NCBI GenBank assembly: GCA_002360455.1
Contig: DEQQ01000028.1
Span: forward strand, 1 to 47,870
Source of the DNA: Saprospiraceae bacterium UBA3362
Lineage (GTDB): Bacteria > Bacteroidota > Bacteroidia > Chitinophagales > Saprospiraceae
Direction of reading: 5' to 3'
DNA: 47,870 nucleotides
Numbering within the stretch: position 1 is the stretch's first letter; each line of letters opens with the position of its first letter. The notes under the pieces are model-generated. The model was not told the origin of the DNA. It was given only the letters and a program-made list of their open reading frames with translations, and did no database searches. Shown here in pieces: positions 17,366-26,600 of the stretch. Position numbers and translations under genes: made by a program.

Positions 17366-17707
17366 ATGGCTAAAACTCGCATCTATTATTTGCCTCATTG
17401 CGGCACTTGCAAAAAAGTCTTGGCAAGTCTCAATACCCACACTTGCCAAATGATTAATATCAAGGATCAGCCTATTACTGAAGCCGAATTGGAAGAAATG
17501 AAGGATTTGGCCGGAAGTTATGCTGCTCTTTTCTCAAAATATGCCCAGAACTATAAAAAAATGGGATTGAAGGATAAAGCTCTCTCAGAAGAGGACATGA
17601 AATCCCTCATATTGTCTGATTATACCTTCCTAAAAAGGCCGGTTATCCTTAAATCGAAGTCTATAAATATAGGTAACCCCGAGAATAATCCTAAGTTAAA
17701 AAATTAA
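17366..17707 (+). CDS. ArsC/Spx-family thioredoxin-fold protein
   Basis: 113 residues. It opens MAKTRIYYLPHCGTCKKVL with a CGTC motif (Cys12 and Cys15) at the position of the ArsC/YffB active site, and ends with FLKRPVIL, the conserved arginine-containing strand of this family. The N-terminus matches a small reductase of the arsenate reductase/Spx superfamily. No arsenic resistance genes (arsB, arsR) are nearby, so arsenate reduction is not supported by context, and a thiol-redox or regulatory role is possible. Confidence 0.82.
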   Translation: MAKTRIYYLPHCGTCKKVLASLNTHTCQMINIKDQPITEAELEEMKDLAGSYAALFSKYAQNYKKMGLKDKALSEEDMKSLILSDYTFLKRPVILKSKSINIGNPENNPKLKN

Positions 17708-17829
17708 ACTACTGATTTTCAATTTCTTAGCATTTCTTCATCTAAAAATGTAAATTCCATCCTTTTTTTGGCATGGTTATTGGATACATGCTAACTGAGT
17801 TTTGAGTTTTGGTTATTAAATGAAGATTT

Positions 17830-17862
17830 GCCCGTATAACGCATACGGGCTATCTTTTTTTT
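17830..17862 (+). terminator. Intrinsic terminator
   Basis: GCCCGTAT (17830-17837) and ATACGGGC (17843-17850) form a perfect 8-bp stem with a 5-nt loop, followed by TATC and eight T. It lies about 120 nt past the ArsC-like gene and just before the interspersed repeat at 17874. Confidence 0.8.
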
Positions 17863-17873
17863 AGGCGGTATCG

Positions 17874-17986
17874 GAGCTTGTTTTCCTGTGAGGGATAGCA
17901 GCGGAAAGACCGGAAGGAGCAAGGCGACTGAGGACTTGCAGCGTATAGCCCGACCCTGCAGAATGCAGGGGCACAGCCTAAAACTC
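17874..17986 (+). repeat. Interspersed structured repeat, copy 1 (93-bp core)
   Basis: The core at 17886-17978 matches 39643-39735 at 86 of 93 positions with no gaps. The ends are complementary (CTGTG with CACAG), and a 7-bp hairpin CCCTGCA-GAA-TGCAGGG lies near the 3' end. GAGCTTG precedes the core in both copies. There is no ORF. It lies about 150 nt upstream of the alanine dehydrogenase start, between a terminator and the gene's promoter. The rest of the 17708-18093 gap shows nothing else. Confidence 0.8.
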
Positions 17987-18093
17987 ATCCTATTCAAAAT
18001 TTCTTTTGAGAGCTTTATTTTATTTCCATCCTATAAGGCAGATTTCAAATCCTAATTCAGTTTAATTTTTACTTTAGTTCGTTGCTTTCTTTG

Positions 18094-18101
18094 TACTTTT
18101 G
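18094..18101 (+). promoter_or_regulatory. -7 box of the alanine dehydrogenase gene
   Basis: TACTTTTG is a perfect TAnnTTTG box. It overlaps the GTG at 18101 that would be an upstream start, so translation must begin later, at ATG 18128. Confidence 0.6.
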
Positions 18102-18127
18102 TGCTCTCACAACAAGACGCAATCAAT

Positions 18128-19243
18128 ATGATTATAGGAGTTCCAAAAGAGATTAAATCCAACGAAAACAGAGTTGCCCTAACACCGGCGGGCGCTTTGG
18201 AGCTGGTAAAGAGAAATCACAAAGTTTATGTTCAAAGTACAGCCGGAGTAGGCAGTGGATTTACAGATGCAGACTATGTTGCAGCAGGGGCTCAGGTTTT
18301 GGAAACCATAGAGCAGACTTATGCCATTGCCGAAATGATTATCAAAGTCAAAGAACCCATTGCCTCAGAATATTCCTTGATCAAACCGAATCAACTTCTG
18401 TTTACATATTTTCATTTTGCTTCCTATGAGCCGCTGACCAAGGCGATGATAGCCAATCAATCCATCTGTCTGGCGTATGAGACTGTAGAGCTGCCGGATA
18501 GAAGTTTGCCTTTGCTTATTCCAATGTCAGAGGTGGCCGGAAGAATGGCCATTCAGGAAGGGGCCAAGTTTTTGGAGAAGCCTCAAAAAGGCAAAGGAAT
18601 CCTATTGGGTGGAGTTCCTGGAGTTCCACCGGCTAAAGTGCTTGTACTTGGAGGTGGAATAGTGGGGACGCAAGCAGCTAAAATGGCTGCCGGTCTGGGT
18701 GCTCAAGTAACTTTGTTGGACGTAAGCCTCAATAGATTGCGATATCTGGCAGATGTCATGCCTCCCAACGTGACTACCATGTTCTCTAACGAGTTGACAA
18801 TAAGACAATTAGTAAAAACTCACGATCTCATTGTCGGTGCTGTGCTGATCCCCGGAGCGAAGGCTCCGAGTCTTGTAACCAGAGATATGCTCAAGACCAT
18901 GCAAGCCGGAACGGTTCTCGTGGACGTTGCCATAGACCAAGGCGGATGTATAGAAACAAGCAAACCAACTACTCACGACGATCCCATTTACATTGTGGAT
19001 GATGTTGTTCATTATTGTGTAGCCAATATGCCCGGCGCAGTGCCTTATACAAGTACAGTTGCGCTTACCAACGCCACCCTGCCATATGCAATCCAATTGG
19101 CCGATAAGGGATGGAAAAAGGCCTGTCAAGAAAACAAGTCTCTTAAGTTAGGCTTAAATGTCATCCAAGGCAAGGTTGTTTATCAGGGTGTAGCCAATGC
19201 GTTTGGATTGGAGTATCACGATGTAGAATCTTTTTTAGTCTAG
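18128..19243 (+). CDS. ald: Alanine dehydrogenase
   Basis: 371 residues from ATG 18128, the standard length of Ald. It converts L-alanine and NAD+ to pyruvate, ammonia and NADH. It begins MIIGVPKEIKSNENRVALTP. KVKEP and FTYFHFA supply the substrate-pocket Lys and His. MSEVAGRMAIQEGAKFLE, the Rossmann loop VLVLGGGIVGTQAAKMAAG and the C-terminal NMPGAVPYTSTVALTNATLP are all present. It is a paralogue of the PntA subunit at 39810, and both genes are preceded by the same interspersed repeat. It is monocistronic. Confidence 0.95.
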   Translation: MIIGVPKEIKSNENRVALTPAGALELVKRNHKVYVQSTAGVGSGFTDADYVAAGAQVLETIEQTYAIAEMIIKVKEPIASEYSLIKPNQLLFTYFHFASYEPLTKAMIANQSICLAYETVELPDRSLPLLIPMSEVAGRMAIQEGAKFLEKPQKGKGILLGGVPGVPPAKVLVLGGGIVGTQAAKMAAGLGAQVTLLDVSLNRLRYLADVMPPNVTTMFSNELTIRQLVKTHDLIVGAVLIPGAKAPSLVTRDMLKTMQAGTVLVDVAIDQGGCIETSKPTTHDDPIYIVDDVVHYCVANMPGAVPYTSTVALTNATLPYAIQLADKGWKKACQENKSLKLGLNVIQGKVVYQGVANAFGLEYHDVESFLV

Positions 19244-19252
19244 AAGAAGGCT

Positions 19253-19336
19253 GTGGGCGTGCCCCTTCGGGTCGCCGTCTTACGGACTCGCTATCGCTCG
19301 GTGCTTCGCACTAAATCCTCCAGCCGGCTCACGCAA
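19253..19336 (+). repeat. GC-rich REP-like structured repeat, copy 2
   Basis: This has the same ordered blocks as 1671-1776: GGGCGTGCCCCTTC, GGGTCGC, CTCGCTATCGCTC, GTGCTTCGCAC, CCGGC and CTCACGCAAA. Its terminal stem is GCGTG (19257-19261) with CACGC (19330-19334). In copy 1 the equivalent bases are GCCTG and CAGGC, a paired change. It lies right after the alanine dehydrogenase stop and might also act in 3'-end formation. The rest of the gap to 19492 is AT-rich with nothing recognised. Confidence 0.7.
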
Positions 19337-19492
19337 ATTTCTATTCAGAATCGTCAGCTATTGGCTAAGTAAGATTATTGCCATCTCTTTGTTGTTTTAA
19401 AAGAGAATACCCAATTTAAATGGAGTTTAATTGATTTAATATTTTTATCTTGTCGAATAAAAAGAGATAAAAATCAAATAAACTGAATAGTA

Positions 19493-21232
19493 ATGAGAAC
19501 GGTACTCACTTGGACAACTAAGATCAGAAATGAAATACTTATCATTTTGGGTTTAATTTTATTGGTCAACGTTTTTTTTGGTAAAATTGACATTACAATA
19601 AAATCCGACGGAGCTGGTTATTATGATTATCTTCCTTCTCTATTTATTCATCATGATTTAATCAGGTACAATTCACCTTATACCAAAGACTCATCAAAGT
19701 ATCATAGAATAATTGCGGCAGGAAATTATTCGGATTATAATAATTCTTATAAGGTCAACAAATATCCTGTAGGGGTAGCAATCTTCGAATTGCCATTTTT
19801 TATTGGAGCAATGGTTTATGCTTATCTGAATGGAGATCCAGTGGATGGTTTTTCCATGCCGTTTCAGAAATCAATTTATTATTGCGCCCTCTTTTATTTA
19901 TTTTGGATCATTTATTTTTTAAAAAAATTTTTAAAACTTTATCAAATTGATGACTCTGTGATCTTGTTGTGTCAAGCCCTAATAGTGTTTGCTACACCAT
20001 TGATGCATTATACCTATTTTGATATGGCGTTTAGTCATTTATATTCATTGCTATCTTTACTCTTGTTTTTGTATTGTCTAAAAATTTACTTCGACAGAAA
20101 TGAAAGTCGTTATTTGTTTTTTGCATCGGGGATTTTAGGCTTGGTCTTTTTGTGCAGACCTCCTAACCTAATCATCTTTTTTTTTATCCCTTTTTTATTG
20201 AGTTCATTTTCAGATTTTGCAAATAAGATGCTGTCATTGATTAAAAATTGGAAGCTGTCTTTAAGTTCAAGCTTTATTTTTTTGTCAATGGCTTCGATTT
20301 TACCATTGGTTTGGTTTTTACAAACCAAGTCGGTGGCAGTTGACTCGTACCCGGAGGAGCATTTTAATTTATTAAGTCCGCATTTTTATAGCATTTTATT
20401 TAGTTATAGAAAGGGCTTGTTTGTTTATACTCCTTTGCTTCTGGTATCGATGTTGTGTGTCTTGTGGTTGCTGGTTAAAGTATCATTTTATTCTTTTATT
20501 ACATGGACACTTTTTTTTAGCCTTTTAACCTATGTATTATCTTCATGGTGGAGCTGGTATTATGGCGCTAGTTTTGGCTTAAGGGCTTATGTAGATTATT
20601 TAATTATTTTCATGATCCCTTTAGGCTTGTTCGTTAACAGCCTCAAAGGAAAGCTCCGCAGCTTTATAATGATTTGTTGTATTCCATTTGTAGTCCTAAA
20701 TGTTATTCAAACATACCAATATAAACAATATATTCTTCACTGGGGTGAAATGGATAAAAAAAAGTACTGGAGCGTATTTTGTGAAACTTCAAGAGAATTT
20801 ATTGGATTGGTATGGAAAAGCAAGAAAGATACAAATCAATTTAAAATGCTCTATGAAAAAAACATAATGGATGATATTTTTCCTAAGAAAAGTACCACTT
20901 TGTTATTTGAGCATACGTTCAATGACAGTCTATCTATTGACCAAGTAAAATTTGTGCAGTTGCAATTGGAGAATGATTTTTACAGGAGAAGCAAGTCTCG
21001 GATTTTGCTGACCGTGGTTAATGCTGCAACAGGTGAAAATTACATTTATAGTGAGCATAGTTTGATTCAATTCTATGAGGAGAAGTTAAATTTGTGGCAT
21101 AAAGGCTCGTTTGATTTTACGATTGAGGGAATTCCTGCTAATACTGTTTGTTCTTTGAAACTGCATTTGATTGCCGGAGATTTTCATGAACAACTATCCA
21201 ATATCCGGGTAAAATTTTATGGAGATAAATAG
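19493..21232 (+). CDS. Multipass membrane protein, GT-C glycosyltransferase-like
   Basis: 579 residues with about ten hydrophobic helices over residues 12-400 and a soluble C-terminal domain of about 150 residues. The first extracytoplasmic loop has KSDGAGYYDYLPSLFIHHDL. An acidic motif there is typical of GT-C enzymes that use polyprenyl-phosphate sugars, and WSWYYGASFGLRAYVDY occurs in a later loop. This resembles hypothetical Bacteroidota membrane proteins and is only a structural analogy, so a role in surface glycan assembly is inference. It lies 27 bp before the region of the kdsB gene, though kdsB starts at 21340, and the two may be cotranscribed. Confidence 0.78.
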   Translation: MRTVLTWTTKIRNEILIILGLILLVNVFFGKIDITIKSDGAGYYDYLPSLFIHHDLIRYNSPYTKDSSKYHRIIAAGNYSDYNNSYKVNKYPVGVAIFELPFFIGAMVYAYLNGDPVDGFSMPFQKSIYYCALFYLFWIIYFLKKFLKLYQIDDSVILLCQALIVFATPLMHYTYFDMAFSHLYSLLSLLLFLYCLKIYFDRNESRYLFFASGILGLVFLCRPPNLIIFFFIPFLLSSFSDFANKMLSLIKNWKLSLSSSFIFLSMASILPLVWFLQTKSVAVDSYPEEHFNLLSPHFYSILFSYRKGLFVYTPLLLVSMLCVLWLLVKVSFYSFITWTLFFSLLTYVLSSWWSWYYGASFGLRAYVDYLIIFMIPLGLFVNSLKGKLRSFIMICCIPFVVLNVIQTYQYKQYILHWGEMDKKKYWSVFCETSREFIGLVWKSKKDTNQFKMLYEKNIMDDIFPKKSTTLLFEHTFNDSLSIDQVKFVQLQLENDFYRRSKSRILLTVVNAATGENYIYSEHSLIQFYEEKLNLWHKGSFDFTIEGIPANTVCSLKLHLIAGDFHEQLSNIRVKFYGDK

Positions 21233-21339
21233 ACTCCGACAATGGAATTATAGTAATATTGCCTTCGGATAAGAATCGGAAAGTGTTTCTTACATTTTCC
21301 CGAATATTAATTGAAATTAGGTTTTATCAATTTCAAAAT

Positions 21340-22083
21340 ATGAAAATTATAGGAATTATACCGGCGAGATTGGGAAGCAGCAGGTTGCCAGAAAAGGTTC
21401 TGGCAGATATAGGTGGAAAATCAATGATTCAGAGGGTTTATGAGCAAACTAAACTGGCTCAAAACTTGGATGAGGTTTGGATCGCAACAGACTCTGAGCG
21501 TGTTTTTGATCATTGCAAAGCCTTTTGTACAACTGTGGCTATGAGCTCTCTGAGTCATCAAAGCGGAACCGACAGGTGTGCAGAATTGGCTTCGGCCTTG
21601 GATACCGATTGGGTAATCAATATTCAAGGTGATGAGCCGTTTATTATTCCTGTTCAGATTGATCAATTGGCAGAATTTATCTTACAAAATCCCGAAATTC
21701 AAATTGCCACCCAATATCAAAAGATAAAAAGTTCGGAAGAGCTGTTTAATCCTTCCGTTGTAAAATTGGTCAAAGCAAGTGATCATAGAGTTCTCTATTT
21801 TTCTAGAAGTGCAATTCCATATGTGCGCAATTCAGAACCTTCGCAATGGTTCTCCACGCATGAATATTATAGACATGTTGGAATGTACGCCTATCGTAAA
21901 AACACTCTTTTAGAAATTTCACAACTAAAATCCTCTCCACTTGAATTAGTTGAATCACTGGAACAATTGAGGTGGTTGGAAAACTCTTTCTCTATTTTTG
22001 CTTGTGAAACCTCGGAATCTAATTTTGGTATTGATACAATAGAAGATTTAGAAAAGGCCCGCGATTATTCTAAAAATCTTTAA
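21340..22083 (+). CDS. kdsB: 3-deoxy-manno-octulosonate cytidylyltransferase
   Basis: 247 residues, the usual KdsB length. It activates Kdo with CTP to CMP-Kdo for lipopolysaccharide inner core synthesis. It begins MKIIGIIPARLGSSRLPEKV, the nucleotide-binding loop, followed by VWIATDSERV, SGTDRCAEL, VINIQGDEPFI with the metal-binding Asp, YFSRSAIPYVR, YRHVGMYAYR and SPLELVESLEQLRWLE. The frame is open upstream to TTG 21259, but the extension is not family-like, so ATG 21340 is used. Confidence 0.95.
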   Translation: MKIIGIIPARLGSSRLPEKVLADIGGKSMIQRVYEQTKLAQNLDEVWIATDSERVFDHCKAFCTTVAMSSLSHQSGTDRCAELASALDTDWVINIQGDEPFIIPVQIDQLAEFILQNPEIQIATQYQKIKSSEELFNPSVVKLVKASDHRVLYFSRSAIPYVRNSEPSQWFSTHEYYRHVGMYAYRKNTLLEISQLKSSPLELVESLEQLRWLENSFSIFACETSESNFGIDTIEDLEKARDYSKNL

Positions 22084-22130
22084 ACCAAATTCCTGCGACT
22101 AATATGATTAGAAAATGAATTTGGTTTAAA
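22079..22130 (+). terminator. Long inverted repeat at the kdsB stop, probable terminator
   Basis: TTTAAACCAAATTC (22079-22092) pairs perfectly with GAATTTGGTTTAAA (22117-22130), with a 24-nt loop. The kdsB stop codon lies in the left arm. A short T run (GTTTTTAT) follows after a few bases. It also separates kdsB from the convergent gene at 22240. Confidence 0.6.
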
Positions 22131-22239
22131 GAAGAGTTTTTATAGAATTTTTATATCCGGTGCTGTATGGAAAATCCGATGTTCGATTTTGCATAGAATT
22201 GGAAATAGATTTGGTTTTATTTCTTACCTACTCTACTTA

Positions 22240-23031
22240 TCAGAATAAATAGGAGATCTGGAAATTGGTTTGGAATGATGTCTTAGAAAATAAGTTTTTA
22301 ATTTCTTTTTTTAACCCTAAACCAAAACGAGCTTGCGTCCCTATTCCAAATGTTATAGGCATGTCTTTTATCTTGTACTCATAACTCAGGCCGAGAATAA
22401 ATTTACTCACCGCAAAGTGAGAGTTTTTTATGCTTTGTTTTATTGTTCCTTTTGCATGATATACGTCGGTCGAGGAAAATATAAGTGGGAATAATAGGTC
22501 AAAATGGGATGAATGATCATGCACTATTGATCCAATAAATTTCTCTTCACTTAGTGTGTAATTTAGCCTTCCGAGTTCAAGTCCGGTATTCAATTTGAGC
22601 CTCTTAGATTCTTGGATACTGAACTTTATTAACCAATCTGATGACAGGTAGGATCTGATGCTGATATCAGAAGACTCATATCGGGATTTTGATGGTTGCG
22701 AAGCAGAAGAGATTGGTATAAGGAAAAAATAAGTTGCATCTTCATATATTAGTTCATCTACCGTTTTGTCTATTTTTTGTTTAAATATTTTCTTTGTTGG
22801 ATTGAGTTCGACATTAAAAGCAAACCCGGCCTCGACTCTACGAGAAAGATTTCTGGTGTAGTTGATGGATATTGTTTTTAACCATTGATCAGGATTAGAA
22901 TAGACTAAAGACTTGGATGCAGATCCATTAGTACCAGACATGCCAATGGATTGTTTAAGGATAGGGGACTGACCATAACTTATGATTTGGACCAACAATA
23001 AGATTGCGGAAATTTTACTTAAATTGCTCAT
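22240..23031 (-). CDS. Hypothetical exported protein, probable beta-barrel
   Basis: 263 residues with an N-terminal signal peptide (ISAILLLVQIISYGQS, cleavage likely after SYG or SYGQ). The rest has alternating hydrophobic/polar strands with aromatic turns (WLKTISINYTRNLSRRVEAG, LILGLSYEYKIK-type strands) and ends in a phenylalanine (FQTNFQISYLF), as in outer-membrane barrels of Bacteroidota. No family is recognised. It is transcribed alone, convergent with kdsB, and its function is unknown. Confidence 0.75.
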   Translation of the reverse strand: MSNLSKISAILLLVQIISYGQSPILKQSIGMSGTNGSASKSLVYSNPDQWLKTISINYTRNLSRRVEAGFAFNVELNPTKKIFKQKIDKTVDELIYEDATYFFLIPISSASQPSKSRYESSDISIRSYLSSDWLIKFSIQESKRLKLNTGLELGRLNYTLSEEKFIGSIVHDHSSHFDLLFPLIFSSTDVYHAKGTIKQSIKNSHFAVSKFILGLSYEYKIKDMPITFGIGTQARFGLGLKKEIKNLFSKTSFQTNFQISYLF

Positions 23032-23171
23032 AATAATTTTTTATACAAATGTATTCCGGCCAAGCAGGGCTGTACTGCCTATTTTGGAGAATAACATATT
23101 TATTTTTATCTAATATGTATAAAAATGAAAAGAAAATTGAATAAGAGCTGAAGTCGATTAGAAATGAAACC

Positions 23172-23663
23172 TCAGGAAGAAGACCGGACTACATTTTTTG
23201 CGGGAATAATTTCGCCGTCCTTGACCTTCGTTCCACAAAGAATTACGCTATCGGTCCCTAAAAAGGCATGAGCACCTATTTGGACAGGCTCTGATTTTTC
23301 TGTGATTCGATGCAACTCGCGGTCTCCGGCAGACTGATGAGTCAGAATTTTACAATGATTTGAAATTACGGCAGACTTTCCGATTAGGATGTGATTGCTT
23401 AAATCTAAATAGACGTTGGCACCTAAATAAACATCATCTTGAATTTCTAGATTTGAGAAGTCATTAGGAGAATTTGAATTTCCATAAGTATTATCGATGA
23501 ATATTCCTTGATTGAAATGGATTTGTTTGCCCAGTTTTGCACCTCCAGTTTTCAATATTGGATAGAGAGAAAATTTCGGCAGAGTGGGCAATTTCCAACA
23601 CAGCCAAGCATGTCCAAAAAATCGGTATTGGATTAATATCCATTGAATGTAAATCCACTTCAT
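23172..23663 (-). CDS. Hexapeptide-repeat acyltransferase
   Basis: 163 residues. After a hydrophobic, aromatic N-terminal 40 residues, hexapeptide repeats form a left-handed beta-helix: LGKQIHFNQGIFID, IQDDVYLGANVYLDLSNHILIGKSAVISNHCKIL and IGAHAFLGTDSVIL. The His in CKILTHQSAGD is a plausible catalytic residue, as in serine acetyltransferase or maltose O-acetyltransferase relatives. Its start is 6 nt after the stop of the AsmA-family gene, so they form an operon. AGGAGG sits 10 nt before the ATG. A cell-surface sugar is a possible acceptor, but this is inference. Confidence 0.82.
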   Translation of the reverse strand: MKWIYIQWILIQYRFFGHAWLCWKLPTLPKFSLYPILKTGGAKLGKQIHFNQGIFIDNTYGNSNSPNDFSNLEIQDDVYLGANVYLDLSNHILIGKSAVISNHCKILTHQSAGDRELHRITEKSEPVQIGAHAFLGTDSVILCGTKVKDGEIIPAKNVVRSSS

Positions 23664-23669
23664 ACTGTA

Positions 23670-26600
23670 TTATCCTCCTTTCTTTTTGAATGGGTCCCAA
23701 TTTTTTAATTTCTCCTTTGCTTTTTCCATTTCTTTTTTTGCATCTTCATTGAGAACTTTTCCGGCTTCTTTGCCCAATTGATCATTCAAAACCTCTTTAC
23801 CCTTTTTTACCAAGTTTGAATCTACATGTTTTTCAAGTTCTTTGCCGGCCTGATCCAAGACTTTGTTTTTCGCTTCTTCGGCTTTTTGTTTTGCAATGCT
23901 TCTTAGACTATCTTCTGCTCTTTGAGCTTGTTCCATCGCTTTCTGTTTGGCTTTATCCAGTTCTTTTTGAGCGATAGTTCTCAAAGAATCTTCGGCTTTT
24001 TTTCCGGCTTCTTGTAGCAAAGTTTTTCCGGAACTCTCCAAACTTTCTCCATCGGCTCCAAGAAGTTTGACATTAAATTTGGGGTCTTTCATCGGGCCAC
24101 TCATTGTTACAGCAACATTAACGTGCGTCCCATTGTCTATATTGATCCCAACTTTGGAGCCCATATTTTTTAAATAGTCAAGCCCTTTTTCAGCAGTGCT
24201 TCCCACCGGATTTTGATTGAACTTTGATCTTGGAATTCTAAACTTGAATTGATAGTCCATTGGTCCTGAAATTTTATGTGTTCCCTGGAGGGTCATATCT
24301 ATATCCTTCATTGTTTTTTTTATTTCTTTCAATGTTACAGTGCCATTTTCTACTGTAAACCAATTCTTGGTATTTTCTAAACTTATCGTTTTTAGTTCGG
24401 CAATATTGAGTTTGTCGGCAAGACCCTCTATCGGTTTAAATCCTTTTACTGCAGCATTTATTGTTTCTATAAGTCCTCCGATATTGATAGTATTCAAATC
24501 CGGCATCATATTTTTTCCCAGACTACCATTAGCTACAAAAGTAGAGTTGAATACTCCTTCAACAAATTGGGCTACAGGAGCCAATTTTTGAAAAGTAAGT
24601 ATGGACTCAAACGCTTTAGGAAACTGGAATTTTTGAATTTCATATTTGATATCAAAACTAGGTTTTTCATGATTTTGAGAATTGTACACCCCATTAAAGA
24701 TCATAGATCCTCCCATGGTTTGACTACTCATGTCATGCATTTCAATCATTTCATTTGCTATGTTCAACAGTCCTTTAAATTGATTTAATTTTAGCTTGTC
24801 GTATTGAAACTGATCTATTACAAAGTTGATATCCATTTTCATTCCTTCCGGAACCAAAAAAGGCTCTTCTGTTGTGGTGCTAGTGTTTGTAATTCTTGTA
24901 GCATCTCCACCGGTAAAAAATTTACTTAAATCAAATTGTTGAGCCTTAATATTTAATGTTCCCTCAAGCAATTCGTTCTGTAACCCAAAGCCAAGCAAGC
25001 GATTTAACTGCCCGTCTATTTTAAGTTGATTTTGATTTACGGTAGCCTGACCGGATTGGATAGACAGAACATCGTTGTCATACGTCATGTTGGCCAAAAC
25101 ATCTTTTACAATATAAGTATCGTAACGTACATCATTCATCTTAGCATTACAATTGACTTTTAATTTTTTAGCAAGAGGCAACACAGAACTTGATTGTGTC
25201 GGTTCTGATGTAACGGTAGAGCCTTCACTTGCTGTCAACCATTCATTACCATCAAAATAATGGGATTGAAGCTCCAATTGAGCTTCCGTCGTTTGCTGAT
25301 CATACAATAGGGCTAAAGGATTGTTGATTTTTCCTTTGAGCTCCAGGTCTGATTTACCCAATTTTAGCTGGGAGGAATTCAAATTGATAGCCTGTGGAGA
25401 AAACTGCATTGTCATAGATGGAATCGCAACCAAAGGCATTGTGGGATCAGCATATTGCAATTGTTGAATTTCTGCGAAACCTGTGCATTTTATAGAATTG
25501 TATTGGGCAGTAGTTACTTGAGATTGAGTAGCATCAAAATCCAGATCCATTTTTATTAACCCTTCAAGTTTGACATTAGGATCAATTGGAATCAATTGTT
25601 TGTAATCTTGAAGAGAAAAGGCTCCCTTTAATTGACCTGAAATATGAGGATCTTGTTCCAACTGATCCATTGATAGAAATCCGTCAACAGCATTCCGGTT
25701 GAGTATGAAATGCAATGGCTTGATGTTGATGCTGTGATATTTTTTACTTGGTCCTTTGTTTATGCTTTTCAGATCGAGATTCAAATCTTTTAAGCTTACA
25801 GGCATATTGGGATACTGAATATTCCCGTTGTTTATTTTGAGTAGAAAATTCCAATCGGGATAACTTTCTTTTTTAGAATCAAATAATCCATTAATTTTTC
25901 CATTGAGAGAAAAATCGCCCGAAGATTTGACCGCTGCAAAGTCTTTGGTATAGGCATAAGGCAATAATGAGAAAACATCTTTGAATTGGTTGCCGGGATT
26001 GTTGATCTCCATTTGAATTTTTATAGATTCGTCGGGATTCATTTGAACCTCTCCTGTAGCAGCTAATTGAAGCTCATTTAAGGCAAATTTATTTTCTTTT
26101 ATTTTGTAGATGGAGTTCAGTTGATCAATTTCGAGATCCAAAGTAGAATTCAGTTTGACCCTGTTCAAGTATTTTATTCCACCTAAAATTGCAGTTAAAC
26201 TGTCTATTTTAGTTTGAGTAGTGAGGGCAAAAATCTTGTTATTAAAGTCCCCTTTTCCTGTATGGTTTAAATTTTTTAATTGAATAATCATACCATCTGC
26301 AGATCGATCTATATAATTAATTTCACAGTTGGTGAATGAGTATTTCTGCAATTTTAAGTTCAGGTTGGAATTTGAATTCGAAGCAGAAGAAGAATCAGAT
26401 TTTGTAATGTTGTAATTTGCCTGACCTTCTTTGGTGGATATGATATTAATCAGTGCTCCATCCAAATCAAACGATTGAATGGTGAAGCCTTTGTCTAGTT
26501 CAAATAATGACCAAAAGGGGAGGCTGACAGAACATTTTTTTGCAGAAAACAGAATGGATGAATCTACAGTGGCAAAAGACCGAAGTTCGATATTGTTAAG

